From: Chloroflexota bacterium
GTDB taxonomy: Bacteria > Chloroflexota > Limnocylindria > Limnocylindrales > CSP1-4
NCBI GenBank assembly: GCA_005881055.1
Contig: VBHW01000108.1
Location: 1-5,870 of the forward strand
Direction of reading: 5' to 3'
DNA length: 5,870 bases
Under the pieces are notes generated by a model. The model searched no databases. It saw only the letters and a program-made list of their open reading frames with translations, and had not been told where the DNA came from. Positions 1 to 5,870 of the stretch are shown here, in pieces (the first letter of the stretch is position 1; each line of letters starts with the position of its first letter). Made by a program: the position numbers and the translations under genes.

Positions 1-542
1 CGTCGAGCCGCGCAGCCGTGGACTGCGCCCTCGACCATGCGCGGCGACGCGGCCTGACCGTCAGCCTCGACATCAATCTCCGGCGCAAGCTCTGGTCGGA
101 CACCGAGGCACGTCCGGTCCTCGCCGGGCTCGCCGCCCGCTGCGACGTGGTATGCGGGGACGTCGACGAAGCGGCGGCCGTGACCGGCCTCGAGCCCGGA
201 GCTCCGGTCGAGGCGCTCCTCGACGGCCTGCGCGGCCTCGGCCCCTCCCTCGGCGTGCTCAAGCTCGGCAGATCCGGCGCCGCGGCGCTCGACCGCGACG
301 GGATGACGGTGAGCTCGCCGGCGCTGGCGGTGGAGCCGCTCGATCCGGTCGGCGCCGGCGACGCGTTCTGCGCGGGGTTCATCGCGGCGAGCCTCGAGGC
401 GCTTCCGCTCACGCGGCGGCTCGAGATCGCAGCCGCCTGCGGGGCATCCGCGGTCGCCGCGATCGGCGACCAGGCCGGGCTTCCCGATCGGACCGAGCTC
501 GACCGGCTGCTCGCCGGGTCCACGCGGGACGCGATCCGATGA
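1..542 (+). CDS. PfkB-family carbohydrate kinase, C-terminal part (5' end outside window)
   Basis: This is the C-terminal part of a ribokinase/PfkB-fold kinase, which phosphorylates a sugar or keto-deoxy sugar acid with ATP in the cytoplasm. The frame is open from the left edge through the GTG at 18, so that GTG is internal and the true start lies upstream. The segment at 69-95 reads D-I-N-L-R-R-K-L-W, matching the D-x-N-x-R-x-x-L-W stretch common in 2-keto-3-deoxygluconate kinases and fructokinases. The second PfkB signature, DPVGAGDAFCAGF, begins at 342. Its GAGD anion hole carries the catalytic base Asp, codon 360-362. About 175-180 of the usual 300-330 residues are visible. The stop overlaps the next gene's start by 4 nt, so the two are probably co-translated. 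The family is secure. The substrate (keto-deoxygluconate, fructose or another) is not, because the N-terminal substrate-binding part is missing. Confidence 0.9.
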   Translation, partial: SSRAAVDCALDHARRRGLTVSLDINLRRKLWSDTEARPVLAGLAARCDVVCGDVDEAAAVTGLEPGAPVEALLDGLRGLGPSLGVLKLGRSGAAALDRDGMTVSSPALAVEPLDPVGAGDAFCAGFIAASLEALPLTRRLEIAAACGASAVAAIGDQAGLPDRTELDRLLAGSTRDAIR

Positions 543-1501
543 CCGACCCGGTCCGCTGGGGAATCCTCGGCACCGGCGGGATCAACGACCGGTTCCTCGC
601 GAACGCCCGAGACGCCACGAGCGCCCGATTCGTCGCCGTCGGCAGCCGCTCCGCGGATCGGGCGAGGGCCTTCGCTGCCAGGCACGACGTGCCGAGGGCG
701 CACGGCTCGTACGACGGCCTCCTCGACGATCCCGACGTCGAGGTCGTGTACATCTGCCTCCCGAACGGCCTCCACCATGAATGGACGATGCGGGCGCTCG
801 ACGCCGGCAAGCACGTCCTCTGCGAGAAGCCGTATTCCCGGCACCCGGCGGACGTCATCGAAGCGTTCGATGCGGCAGAGCGCGCGGGGCTGCTCCTCAT
901 GGAGGGGTTCATGTGGCGCCACACGCCGGGGGCACGCCGCTTCGTGGAGCTGCTCCCCGAGATCGGCGAGCTGCGGCACGTCCGGGCGACGTTCAGCTTC
1001 GTCCTCGACGACCCGTCGGACATCCGGCTGCGCGCCGATCTCGAGGGCGGCAGCCTCATGGACGTCGGGTGCTACTGCGTGAGCGGCACGCGGCTCACCG
1101 CCGGGGATGAGCCGGTGGCGGTCTTTGGGGAGCAGCTCGTCGGTCCCTCAGGCGTCGACGTCCGGTTCACGGGCGTGCTCCGGTTCGCGGGCGGGCTCAC
1201 GGCCACGTTCGCGTCGGGGTTCGAGTCGGACCACGCTACGCTCGAGGCGATCGGGAGCCGGGGGTCCCTCCTCCTGCGCGATCCGTGGACGGGCAGGGCC
1301 CGGTCCCTCGTGCTCGACGGTCGGGAGGTGGCGATCTCGCCCGCCGATCCCTACGTCCTCGAGGTCGAGAACCTGAGCGCGGCGGTCCGCGGCACGGGGC
1401 GGCCGCTCCTCGGCCGAGAGGACGCGTTCGGCCAGGCGCGCGTGATCGCGGCCCTCTACGAATCCGCCGCGTCCGGGGTGCCGGTCTCGCTGGAGCCCTG
1501 A
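539..1501 (+). CDS. Gfo/Idh/MocA-family NAD(P)-dependent oxidoreductase
   Basis: This 320-residue protein has a usual length for the family, whose cytoplasmic enzymes oxidise or reduce sugars, inositols and related polyols. The N-terminal Rossmann fold shows GILGTGGI at residues 8-15. The hallmark EKP motif is at 96-98, with catalytic Lys97. The C-terminal half has GGSLMDVGCYC (170-180), with Asp175 and a Tyr179 where inositol dehydrogenases usually carry DxGxH. That DxGxY form, with MEGFMWRHTP at 121-130, points to the glucose-fructose oxidoreductase / dihydrodiol dehydrogenase / D-xylose 1-dehydrogenase branch. The ATG at 539 was chosen because it overlaps the kinase stop (ATGA), places the Rossmann glycines right at the N-terminus, and has GGGA at 526-529 in front. 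The frame is open further upstream, but that part lies inside the kinase gene and has no family resemblance. The substrate is unknown. Confidence 0.93.
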   Translation: MTDPVRWGILGTGGINDRFLANARDATSARFVAVGSRSADRARAFAARHDVPRAHGSYDGLLDDPDVEVVYICLPNGLHHEWTMRALDAGKHVLCEKPYSRHPADVIEAFDAAERAGLLLMEGFMWRHTPGARRFVELLPEIGELRHVRATFSFVLDDPSDIRLRADLEGGSLMDVGCYCVSGTRLTAGDEPVAVFGEQLVGPSGVDVRFTGVLRFAGGLTATFASGFESDHATLEAIGSRGSLLLRDPWTGRARSLVLDGREVAISPADPYVLEVENLSAAVRGTGRPLLGREDAFGQARVIAALYESAASGVPVSLEP

Positions 1502-1546
1502 CCCTCGGCGCCCGGCGTGTCGGCCGCTGGTCTCGACAGGCCGTCG

Positions 1547-2632
1547 TCAGGAGGTCGTCGCGACCGGCTCCAGGCCGTGCTCCTCTGGGACGAGGCTCCC
1601 GCGATCGAGGCTCCGCCGGAAGACCTCGACGGTCCGGCGGACTGCCTCGTCCAGCGGCGTGACGGGCACCTCGCCGATCGCCTCGATGCCCGCGTCGTCG
1701 ATCGCATCGGGGAACGGCAGCGGCTCCGGATCGTGCGTCACGAGACCCGTGGCTTCGGGGACGCACCGCTCGATCGTCGCGACGAGGTCGTCGATGCCCA
1801 CGAGCGAACCGCCGAGGTTGAACACCCGGGCCCCCGTGAGGCCGCTGCGGCCCGCCGCGATGAGCGCCCGCGCGACGTCCTCCGCGTACTGGAGGAGCGT
1901 CCGGCCGCCGAACGCGATGCGGTACGGGCGGCCCACGACGGCCGCGAGGATCGCCTTCGTCGGACCGCTCGTGAGGCCCTGGTCGCGCCCGGGCCCGTAG
2001 ACCGTCAGCGGCCGGAGGCCGACCGAGGAGAGCCCGTCGTCGAGCCAGTACACGCGGGCGTTGCCCTCGTTGGCGAGCTTGTACACGCCGTAGTGGGTGC
2101 GCGGATGGGCGGTCGCGTCGACGTGGAGGCGGCCGTCCGCGGCATCGGCATCGGCTGCTTCGAACATGCCGATCGAGCTCGTGTACACGACGGGACCCCG
2201 GAGGCCGGCGTGCCGCTTGGCGGCCTCGAGCACGTTGACGGTGCCGACGACATTGACGAGCGCGCCGAGCGGCGGGTCGGCCCGCGCGAACGGCACCTGC
2301 AGCGCCGCGAGGTGGATCAAGTGGGTGATCCCGTGCTCGTCGAGGGCGCGCCCGATCGCGTCGCGGTCGGTGATGTCGCCGCGGACGAAGGTGACCTTCG
2401 CGAGCTCGCGCTCCGACATGATGAGCCGGAGCCGCTTCGGATCGCCCGCCATGTCGAAGGCCACGACGGACGTGCCTCCGGCCACGAGCGTGCGCACGGT
2501 CCACGCGCCGATGCACCCGAGGGCGCCGGTGACGAGGAACCGCTCCCCCGTCGAGCCGTTCGGGGCGCCGTTCGTCGATCCGTCGGCCGGGCCGTTCCGG
2601 TCGGCCCCGCCCGGGAGGCCGGCCCCGATCAT
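1547..2632 (-). CDS. NAD-dependent epimerase/dehydratase (extended SDR)
   Basis: This 361-residue cytoplasmic enzyme is an extended short-chain dehydrogenase acting on a (nucleotide) sugar or sugar acid. The cofactor motif TGALGCIG (35-42) and an acidic residue ending beta-2 (Asp60) favour NAD(H). HLAA is at 107-110. The catalytic set is Ser152/153 (YTSSIGMF), Tyr181 and Lys185 (YGVYK). RPLTVYGPGRDQG (207-219) is the substrate-domain motif seen in UDP-glucose-4-epimerase-like SDRs. It is the second gene of the minus-strand pair, and its ATG overlaps the FAH-family stop by 4 nt. No other ATG or GTG lies before the Rossmann motif. That start leaves an unusual Gly/Asn-rich extension of about 29 residues. 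No nucleotide-sugar gene is next to it, and the catabolic context suggests a sugar or sugar-acid dehydrogenase or epimerase rather than an envelope-sugar enzyme. That last point is inference. Confidence 0.92.
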   Translation of the reverse strand: MIGAGLPGGADRNGPADGSTNGAPNGSTGERFLVTGALGCIGAWTVRTLVAGGTSVVAFDMAGDPKRLRLIMSERELAKVTFVRGDITDRDAIGRALDEHGITHLIHLAALQVPFARADPPLGALVNVVGTVNVLEAAKRHAGLRGPVVYTSSIGMFEAADADAADGRLHVDATAHPRTHYGVYKLANEGNARVYWLDDGLSSVGLRPLTVYGPGRDQGLTSGPTKAILAAVVGRPYRIAFGGRTLLQYAEDVARALIAAGRSGLTGARVFNLGGSLVGIDDLVATIERCVPEATGLVTHDPEPLPFPDAIDDAGIEAIGEVPVTPLDEAVRRTVEVFRRSLDRGSLVPEEHGLEPVATTS

Positions 2633-3507
2633 GACGCCTGCTCCGTCCGGAACCGGTTGACGAGCCGGCCGATGCGCTCGATCTCGACGACGACCTCGTC
2701 GCCGTCCGCCAGCCAGACCGGCGGCTTCCGGAACGCGCCGACCCCGCTGGGCGTACCGGTCGCGATGACGTCGCCCGGCTCGAGCGTGAATGCCTGCGAG
2801 CAGTGGCTGACGATCTCGGCGACCCCGTAGAACAGGTCGGACGTCCGTGCGGACTGGCGCTCCTCGCCGTTCACGAGGCAGCGAATGGCGAGCCCGCTCG
2901 CGTCGCCGAGCTCATCGACCGTCACGACGAGCGGACCCATGGGGCAGAACGTGTCGAGGGACTTGCCGCGGGTCCATTGGCCGTCGCCGAACTGCAGGTC
3001 GCGGGCCGAGACGTCGTTGAGGCATGTGTAGCCGAAGACGTACTCGAACGCATCTGCGGGAGCCACGCGGCGGGTCCGTCGCCCGATGATCACCGCGAGC
3101 TCGGCCTCGTAGTCGACCTGGCTCGTCAGCGACGGGTTCCAGCGCACGTCGGCCCCGGGGCCCACCACGCTCGATGCGAACTTCGCGAAGATGAGCGGCG
3201 CGGGAGGCGGCTCGAGGCCCTCCTCGGCAGCATGATCGCGGTAATTGCGCCCGATCGCGACGACCTTGCCCGGTCGCGGCAACGGCGCGAGGAGGTCGAG
3301 GTCGGTGAGCGGCCGCCCGTCTCGCCGGACGCGCTCTGGGTCCGTCGCGGCCCGGAGCGCGGCGAGGGCGCGGTCTCCGCGCGCGATGAGCTCCGCCATC
3401 GTCCGCGGGCCGTCGGGCAGGAGGTCTCCGGCCGGCAGCGCCAAGTCGCCGTCGATCACGGCGAGGCGTTCGCCCACGCGGCCGTCCCGGTACGAGCAGA
3501 GTCGCAT
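2629..3507 (-). CDS. Fumarylacetoacetate hydrolase (FAH) family protein
   Basis: This 292-residue metal-dependent enzyme belongs to the FAH superfamily, which hydrolyses, decarboxylates or isomerises beta-diketo and acylpyruvate-type acids. The variable N-terminal domain (1-75) precedes the FAH core. The core shows GRNYRDHAAEEG (86-97) with active-site His92, IFAKF (106-110), the metal ligands Glu134 and Glu136 in VDYEAELAVIIG, Asp165 in LNDVSARD, the RGKSLDTFCPMGP stretch (Lys182), and TGTPSGVG (250-257). All key residues are present. The motif set matches the bacterial group that includes 2,4-diketo-3-deoxy-L-fuconate hydrolase and acylpyruvases. With sugar enzymes alongside, a diketo-deoxy sugar acid is a reasonable guess. 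The ATG at 3507 is preferred because the normal family N-terminus (MRLCSYRDG) begins there, with GAGG 11 nt ahead. An in-frame ATG at 3540 would add 11 residues but lacks a ribosome site. It is first in a two-gene operon with the SDR. Confidence 0.92.
   Translation of the reverse strand: MRLCSYRDGRVGERLAVIDGDLALPAGDLLPDGPRTMAELIARGDRALAALRAATDPERVRRDGRPLTDLDLLAPLPRPGKVVAIGRNYRDHAAEEGLEPPPAPLIFAKFASSVVGPGADVRWNPSLTSQVDYEAELAVIIGRRTRRVAPADAFEYVFGYTCLNDVSARDLQFGDGQWTRGKSLDTFCPMGPLVVTVDELGDASGLAIRCLVNGEERQSARTSDLFYGVAEIVSHCSQAFTLEPGDVIATGTPSGVGAFRKPPVWLADGDEVVVEIERIGRLVNRFRTEQAS
2641..2644 (-). promoter_or_regulatory. Ribosome binding site of the epimerase/dehydratase
   Basis: GGAG on the minus strand lies 8 nt before the ATG at 2632, inside the end of the FAH-family gene. 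It supports that ATG as the real start despite the odd low-complexity N-terminal extension it produces. Confidence 0.55.
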
Positions 3508-3608
3508 CCGCTGGTTGTCCTCGGGCCGATCGTTCAGCATGCTGGATCGTGAACCAGATGTTGAACGGTACGCTACCCTCGTCGCGGGCGTCAATCCGAG
3601 ACGACGGG
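3508..3608. promoter_or_regulatory. Divergent intergenic control region with TGAAC half-sites
   Basis: This 101-bp gap separates the diverging FAH/SDR and AOR/aldo-keto reductase operons. It contains the inverted pair GTTCA (3532-3536) and TGAAC (3550-3554), a further direct TGAAC at 3562-3566 (12 bp from the previous copy), a GATCGT repeat (3528 and 3545) and the 10-bp palindrome CAGCATGCTG (3535-3544). These sit just downstream of the candidate minus-strand promoter, where a repressor would block it. No regulator gene is in the window, so operator function is inferred from position and symmetry only. Confidence 0.3.
3565..3594 (-). promoter_or_regulatory. Candidate sigma70-type promoter for the FAH/SDR pair
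   Basis: On the minus strand, TTGACG (3594-3589) is followed after 18 bp by TACCGT (3570-3565), a near-consensus -35 box and a TANNNT-type -10 box. Transcription would begin near 3558, giving a leader of about 50 nt before the ATG at 3507. No equally good promoter was seen for the AOR on the plus strand; TACCCT at 3574-3579 is a weak -10 candidate without a good -35. This is a by-eye motif match only. Confidence 0.35.
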
Positions 3609-5639
3609 GTGACGGTGATCGCAGGCGGCAGGCACGGACGGCGGGCGGCCAGAGAGGCGCGGATCCTCCGGGTCGACCTGTCGGGCGGTGTCCTCCGCGA
3701 GACCTGGGTCGATGAGGGGACCTGGCGCACGTACGCCGGCGGCTCGCTGCTCGCGACGCGCCTCCTCCTCATCGAGACGGGCGCGGGCCTCGATCCGCTC
3801 GAGCCCGCGGCGCCGCTCGTCTTCGCGTCGAGCATCGTCGCCGGCCGCCGTGCCGCGGGTCTCCCCCGCTTCACCGCGGCCGCGAAGTCGCCGCTCACCG
3901 GCGGCATCGGCGAGGCGCGCGCCGAGGGACCCTTCGGCGTCGCCCTGAGGGCATCGGGGTTCGACGCGATCGTGATCACCGGCCGGGCCGATCGCCCGCT
4001 GGTGCTCGCGATCGTCGACGGTCGGCCGAGGCTCGTCGACGGGGCGGAGCTGTGGGGCCTCGACACGTCCGCCGTCGTCGACGCCCTCGGGTCCCGCCTG
4101 GGGCCGTGCAGCGTGGCGGCCATCGGTCCGGCCGGCGAGCGGCTCGTCCGATTCGCGAGCATCGTGACCGACCGGTCCTTCGCGCTCGCCCGCACGGGCC
4201 TGGGCGCCGTCATGGGCGCCAAGCGGCTCAAGGCGGTCGCGATCGCGGGCGAGGGAGACCCTGCGCCTGTCGCCGACGGCGATACGCTCGAGGCGATCAC
4301 CCGCTCGTACGCGTCCCGGCTGGAGTCGAACCCGGTCACCCGCTGGCAGCTCCATCCGCCGGGCTTCGGGGCGTGGGTCGGGTCGGCGGCGATCGGGACG
4401 TTCGGCGTTCGCAACTACACGACCTCGGCCTTCCCCGACGCGACCGGCTATGCGCCGCGGGCGTTCCTCGATCGGCTGGCATGGAGCGGCGGCGGCTGTC
4501 CGGGCTGCCCGAGCGACTGCATCAAGGGCTTCGCGCCGTCGACCGATCCCAACGAGCTCGATCGAGCTCGTCGGCGGCGGGCCGGCGGCCTGCACCAGGA
4601 GGCGGTGGCGGCACTCGGGCCCAACCTCGGGATCGCGCACGCCGGCGACGCGCTGCGCCTGAACGAGCTGGCGCTGCGACTCGGCCTCGATCCCGTCTCG
4701 CTCGGCTTCACGCTGAGCTTCGCGATGGAATGCCGCGAGCGCGGGCTCGTTTCGCGTGCAGACGTGGACGTCACCGGCGCCGACGGAGGGGCGGACGGAG
4801 GTGCGGACGGAGCGGCGGACGGAGGGGCGGGCGCAGACCTGCGGTTCGGCAACGCCGAGGCGTCGATGCGCATGACGGAACGGATCGCCCGTCGCGAGGG
4901 CGCGGGCGAGTGGCTGGCGGAAGGCTCGTGCCGCGCGGCAGCCCGGCTCGACGGGGATTCGGCCCCGGGGTCGGGTGGCGGCGCCAGCGCGCTCGCGCTA
5001 CACGTCAAGGGTCTCGAGGTCACGCCGTTCGACCCGCGCGCCCAGGCCGGCCTCGCCCTCGGGTTCGCGACGGCCCCATTCGGTCCTCGCTACGACGTCG
5101 CCGAGCACGATGCCGACTTCGACGACCGAGCACCGGCGTGGCCGCATGCGCTCGAGGCGTCCCGTCCCCTCGGCGTCGAGCGCCTGCTGCCGGCCACCGC
5201 CCAGACACCCGAGAAGGTCCGCGCGTACGCCGCCCTCGCCGAGTTCTGGAGCGCGCTCGATGCCCTCGACGTGTGCCCGTTCGCGAGCATCCCCGTGCGG
5301 ATCCTGTCCCTCGACGACGTTGCGACGATCTGTCGAGCGGTGACCGGCTGGGACGTCGGGACGGACGAGGTCATGGCATGGGGCGCCCGGCGGCTGCAGC
5401 TCATGCGGGTGTACAACCTCCGCGAAGGGCTCACGGCGGCGGACGACCGCCTGCCCGACCGGTTCTTCGACGAGCCGATCGACGCCGGCCCGCTCGCCGG
5501 CAGCCGCCTCGACCGGGATGCCTTCGCCGCGATGATCGCGACCTACTACGAGCTCATGGGCTGGGATCGCGACGGCGTCCCGACGGCCGCGACGCTCGCC
5601 GCGCACGGCCTGGACCGGGCAGTGGGAGGACCGGCATGA
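3609..5639 (+). CDS. Tungsten-type aldehyde:ferredoxin oxidoreductase (AOR family)
   Basis: This 676-residue protein is an AOR-family enzyme. Members bind a tungsten (or molybdenum) bis-pyranopterin and one [4Fe-4S] cluster, and oxidise aldehydes to acids with ferredoxin. The N-terminal domain opens with ARILRVDL and a GGSLLATRLL segment. The cluster ligands are complete: Cys297, Cys300, Cys304 (CPGCPSDC) and Cys556 (DALDVC). NELALRLGLD (352-361) is a pterin-side motif, and HVKGLEV (465-471) carries the conserved active-site His. The C-terminus (GWD, NLREG, DDRLPDRF, YYELMGWDRDGVP) is textbook AOR. Oddities: LHQE (328-331) where the family usually has PEYE, GPRYDVAEHD after the ATAP segment, and an ADGG-repeat insert at 391-406. 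It is longer than the usual 600-620 residues. The start is uncertain: GTG 3609 or GTG 3615 (behind GGGGTGA) suit the family N-terminus, while GTG 3549 or ATG 3558 would add unsupported residues over the promoter region. Confidence 0.93.
   Translation: MTVIAGGRHGRRAAREARILRVDLSGGVLRETWVDEGTWRTYAGGSLLATRLLLIETGAGLDPLEPAAPLVFASSIVAGRRAAGLPRFTAAAKSPLTGGIGEARAEGPFGVALRASGFDAIVITGRADRPLVLAIVDGRPRLVDGAELWGLDTSAVVDALGSRLGPCSVAAIGPAGERLVRFASIVTDRSFALARTGLGAVMGAKRLKAVAIAGEGDPAPVADGDTLEAITRSYASRLESNPVTRWQLHPPGFGAWVGSAAIGTFGVRNYTTSAFPDATGYAPRAFLDRLAWSGGGCPGCPSDCIKGFAPSTDPNELDRARRRRAGGLHQEAVAALGPNLGIAHAGDALRLNELALRLGLDPVSLGFTLSFAMECRERGLVSRADVDVTGADGGADGGADGAADGGAGADLRFGNAEASMRMTERIARREGAGEWLAEGSCRAAARLDGDSAPGSGGGASALALHVKGLEVTPFDPRAQAGLALGFATAPFGPRYDVAEHDADFDDRAPAWPHALEASRPLGVERLLPATAQTPEKVRAYAALAEFWSALDALDVCPFASIPVRILSLDDVATICRAVTGWDVGTDEVMAWGARRLQLMRVYNLREGLTAADDRLPDRFFDEPIDAGPLAGSRLDRDAFAAMIATYYELMGWDRDGVPTAATLAAHGLDRAVGGPA
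4552..4571. repeat. 20-bp perfect palindrome in the AOR coding region
   Basis: Positions 4552-4571 read the same on both strands: ACGAGCTCGA followed by its reverse complement. It is made of two CGAGCTCG words joined by AT, and it encodes the NELDRAR stretch just after the third cluster cysteine. It may be only a by-product of a short duplication in biased coding sequence; no regulatory role is shown. Confidence 0.8.
4779..4826 (+). repeat. Four tandem 12-bp repeats inside the AOR gene
   Basis: Four near-identical copies of a 12-bp unit (GCGGACGGAGGG, with one to two changes per copy) run head to tail in frame, encoding ADGG, ADGG, ADGA, ADGG at residues 391-406. The repeat length is a multiple of three, so gain or loss of copies keeps the frame. 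It lies between a helical segment ending in SRADVDVTG and the conserved RFGNAEA stretch, where the family normally has a short loop. Confidence 0.85.
5625..5629 (+). promoter_or_regulatory. Ribosome binding site of the aldo/keto reductase
   Basis: GGAGG lies 6 nt before the ATG at 5636, inside the last codons of the AOR gene. It is the strongest Shine-Dalgarno match seen at any gene start in the window. It fixes the start and suggests efficient translation of the downstream gene in addition to coupling by the 4-nt overlap. Confidence 0.75.
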
Positions 5640-5870
5640 CACTCGATCCGTTCGCGCACACGACCCTCGGCCGAACCGTGCTGCGGCCGACGCGCCTCGG
5701 GTTCGGCACGGCCGAGATCGGCGGCCTCTTCCGGGCGGTCTCGGCCGAGGACGCCGCGACGGTCCTCGAGCACGCGTGGAAGATCGGCATCCGCTACTTC
5801 GACACCGCGCCGCTCTACGGCTATGGCAACGCCGAGCGACGGCTGGGCTCCGCACTGCCCGATCGGCCGC
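5636..5870 (+). CDS. Aldo/keto reductase, N-terminal part (3' end outside window)
   Basis: The first 78 residues of an aldo/keto reductase, a TIM-barrel NAD(P)-dependent oxidoreductase, are visible. LGFGTAEIGGLF (21-32) is the first barrel strand. IRYFDTAPLYGYGNAERRLG (52-71) holds two of the four catalytic residues, Asp56 and Tyr61. The Lys and His of the tetrad lie beyond the window. The wording of these motifs resembles the D-threo-aldose 1-dehydrogenase / L-fucose dehydrogenase / pyridoxal 4-dehydrogenase group more than the general reductases. That would make it a sugar dehydrogenase yielding an aldonolactone (inference). The start is firm: the ATG overlaps the AOR stop as ATGA and sits 6 nt behind a strong ribosome site. 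The coupling to the AOR suggests the two act on the same substrate series. Confidence 0.9.
   Translation, partial: MTLDPFAHTTLGRTVLRPTRLGFGTAEIGGLFRAVSAEDAATVLEHAWKIGIRYFDTAPLYGYGNAERRLGSALPDRP

Noticed and set aside
1502..1546. Possible bidirectional terminator between the convergent genes (CGGCC 1521-1525 paired with GGCCG 1539-1543)
   Set aside because: The stem is only 5 bp with a 13-nt loop and no T-run on either side, so it is not supportable as an intrinsic terminator.
1236..2516. 426-codon open frame on the minus strand spanning the Gfo/Idh end and the SDR gene
   Set aside because: It is an Arg/Gly/Pro-rich shadow of the SDR in another frame and crosses the convergent gap without any recognisable domain.
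1517..2830. Long open frame on the plus strand opposite the SDR gene (437 codons)
   Set aside because: Its translation is Arg/Asp/Glu/Ala-rich with no family motif. It is the mirror of a high-GC gene with full catalytic motifs on the minus strand.
3549..3608. Upstream start (GTG 3549 or ATG 3558) for the AOR
   Set aside because: It would add residues with no resemblance to the AOR N-terminus, run over the candidate minus-strand promoter, and lacks a ribosome site. It cannot be excluded.
2912..4414. 500-codon open frame on the minus strand across the FAH 5' end, the intergenic region and the AOR 5' part
   Set aside because: It is low-complexity Pro/Arg/Ala sequence without motifs, crossing two well-supported genes. 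Long antisense frames are expected at this G+C.
1..5870. Defence system, CRISPR array, transposon, prophage or RNA gene
   Set aside because: No repeat-spacer pattern, transposase, nuclease, toxin-antitoxin, tRNA or rRNA sequence was seen. All sizeable sequence is accounted for by metabolic genes.

Overview
The window is a very G+C-rich bacterial segment (roughly 70% by eye), densely coded on both strands. It holds six protein genes, two of them cut by the window edges. I found no RNA genes, mobile elements or CRISPR array. The high G+C, GTG/ATG starts and the family mix fit a high-GC lineage such as Chloroflexota or Actinomycetota. That placement is inference; no marker gene is present.

Layout. 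(1) 1-1501, plus strand: the C-terminal part of a PfkB-family sugar kinase, overlapped by 4 nt by a Gfo/Idh/MocA-family NAD(P)-dependent oxidoreductase. (2) 1502-1546: a short convergent gap. (3) 1547-3507, minus strand: a fumarylacetoacetate-hydrolase (FAH) family enzyme followed, with a 4-nt overlap, by an NAD-dependent epimerase/dehydratase (extended SDR). (4) 3508-3608: a divergent control region with a candidate promoter for the minus-strand pair and repeated TGAAC half-sites. (5) 3609-5870, plus strand: a large tungsten-type aldehyde:ferredoxin oxidoreductase (AOR), overlapped by 4 nt by an aldo/keto reductase of the sugar-dehydrogenase type that runs off the right edge.

How they fit together. 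All six families act on sugars, sugar lactones or acids, or aldehydes, and the pairs look translationally coupled. The most economical reading (inference) is a catabolic locus for a sugar or sugar acid. The aldo/keto reductase, Gfo/Idh and SDR enzymes would oxidise or epimerise the sugar. The FAH-family enzyme would hydrolyse a 2,4-diketo-3-deoxy acid, or a related C-C or C-O bond, late in the route. The PfkB kinase would phosphorylate a keto-deoxy acid or sugar. The AOR would oxidise an aldehyde intermediate while reducing ferredoxin. The AOR/aldo-keto reductase pairing and the altered AOR active-site surroundings are the parts most worth follow-up. The substrate cannot be read from sequence.
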